NCBI GenBank assembly: GCA_900544875.1
Contig: UQWS01000004.1
Span: 71,589 to 135,588 of the forward strand
Origin: an uncultured Collinsella sp.
GTDB taxonomy: Bacteria; Actinomycetota; Coriobacteriia; Coriobacteriales; Coriobacteriaceae
DNA length: 64,000 nt
Direction of reading: 5' to 3'
Shown: positions 63,983 to 64,000 of the stretch, piece after piece
Layout of the letters: every line of letters begins with the position of its first letter
Numbering within the stretch: the stretch's first letter is position 1
The notes under the pieces: model-generated
The model's input: only the letters and a program-made list of their open reading frames with translations
Database searches by the model: none
What the model was told of the DNA's origin: nothing
Made by a program: the position numbers and the translations under genes

Positions 63983-64000
63983 ATGTCCGGAAAGAAGAAA
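63983..64000 (+). CDS. start of a gene cut by the right edge
   Basis: ATG 63983 follows a strong GGAGG (63973-63977) by 5 nt and opens MSGKKK before the window ends. Too short to identify. The palindrome and GC-rich repeats just upstream may belong to its control region or to a mobile element end. Confidence 0.4.

Overview
The window looks like a chromosomal segment of a GC-rich, strictly anaerobic actinobacterium of the Coriobacteriia, most like Collinsella. This is an inference from gene content and style: anaerobic ribonucleotide reductase NrdD/NrdG, fermentative L-lactate dehydrogenase, acetylase-type DAP/lysine genes, DUF3793 plus flavodoxin, EttA, and many GTG/TTG starts. No rRNA is present. 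Two tRNA genes lie near the right end.

Layout. 0-0.9 kb: end of a membrane-protein gene and a HigB/HigA toxin-antitoxin pair. 0.9-6.3 kb: lysine/DAP block. An M20 deacetylase diverges from a lysine-riboswitch-led operon encoding an in-frame LysA-DapA fusion, DapB and tetrahydrodipicolinate N-acetyltransferase. 6.3-13.2 kb: nucleoid-associated protein, Mbeg1-like hydrolase, Ldh, a class I aminotransferase and NadE. 13.3-17.3 kb: an AT-rich foreign island that reads as an undescribed RiPP cluster (36-aa precursor candidate, protein with two PqqD-like segments, B12-type radical SAM enzyme, MFS exporter, DUF2087 protein). 17.3-28.7 kb: envelope and low-complexity proteins, EttA, SdpR/SdpI, TcdA, TatD, a 228-bp MITE-like element, sugar kinase, HAD phosphatases and DeoC. 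28.7-32.4 kb: a three-gene cassette with an orphan ClpP-like protease and a VirD4-like ATPase lacking membrane segments. 32.4-38.9 kb: Pgi, a shortened dehydrogenase-like protein, an SOS-controlled UmuC/YolD pair, a metal-binding protein, DUF3793 and flavodoxin. 38.9-50.4 kb: polar amino acid ABC transporter, endonuclease IV, oxidoreductases and MetY with a small upstream ORF. 50.6-64 kb: LysR, RNase H, Fur, SlyD/UreE-like pair, a frameshifted M19 dipeptidase, folate genes (FolE, HD, FolB), NrdG/NrdD with NrdR boxes, tRNA-Val and tRNA-Gly, and a perfect 40-bp palindrome.

How the genes work together. DapA, DapB, the acetyltransferase, the M20 deacetylase and perhaps the nearby aminotransferase form most of the acetylated-intermediate route to meso-DAP, and LysA finishes lysine. 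The riboswitch makes the operon lysine-responsive. NrdD/NrdG make dNTPs anaerobically under likely NrdR control. Polycistronic units are mostly short.

Intergenic space is rich in small palindromes. One family has a conserved GGGACAGGTT-like core. A second has a constant outer stem and a variable but still self-complementary inner stem, and sits just upstream of ribosome-binding sites. There are also long rod-like structures of 84-115 nt. Several single genes are bracketed by pairs of such repeats. The best candidates for new biology are the RiPP island, the ClpP/VirD4 cassette and these covarying hairpins.
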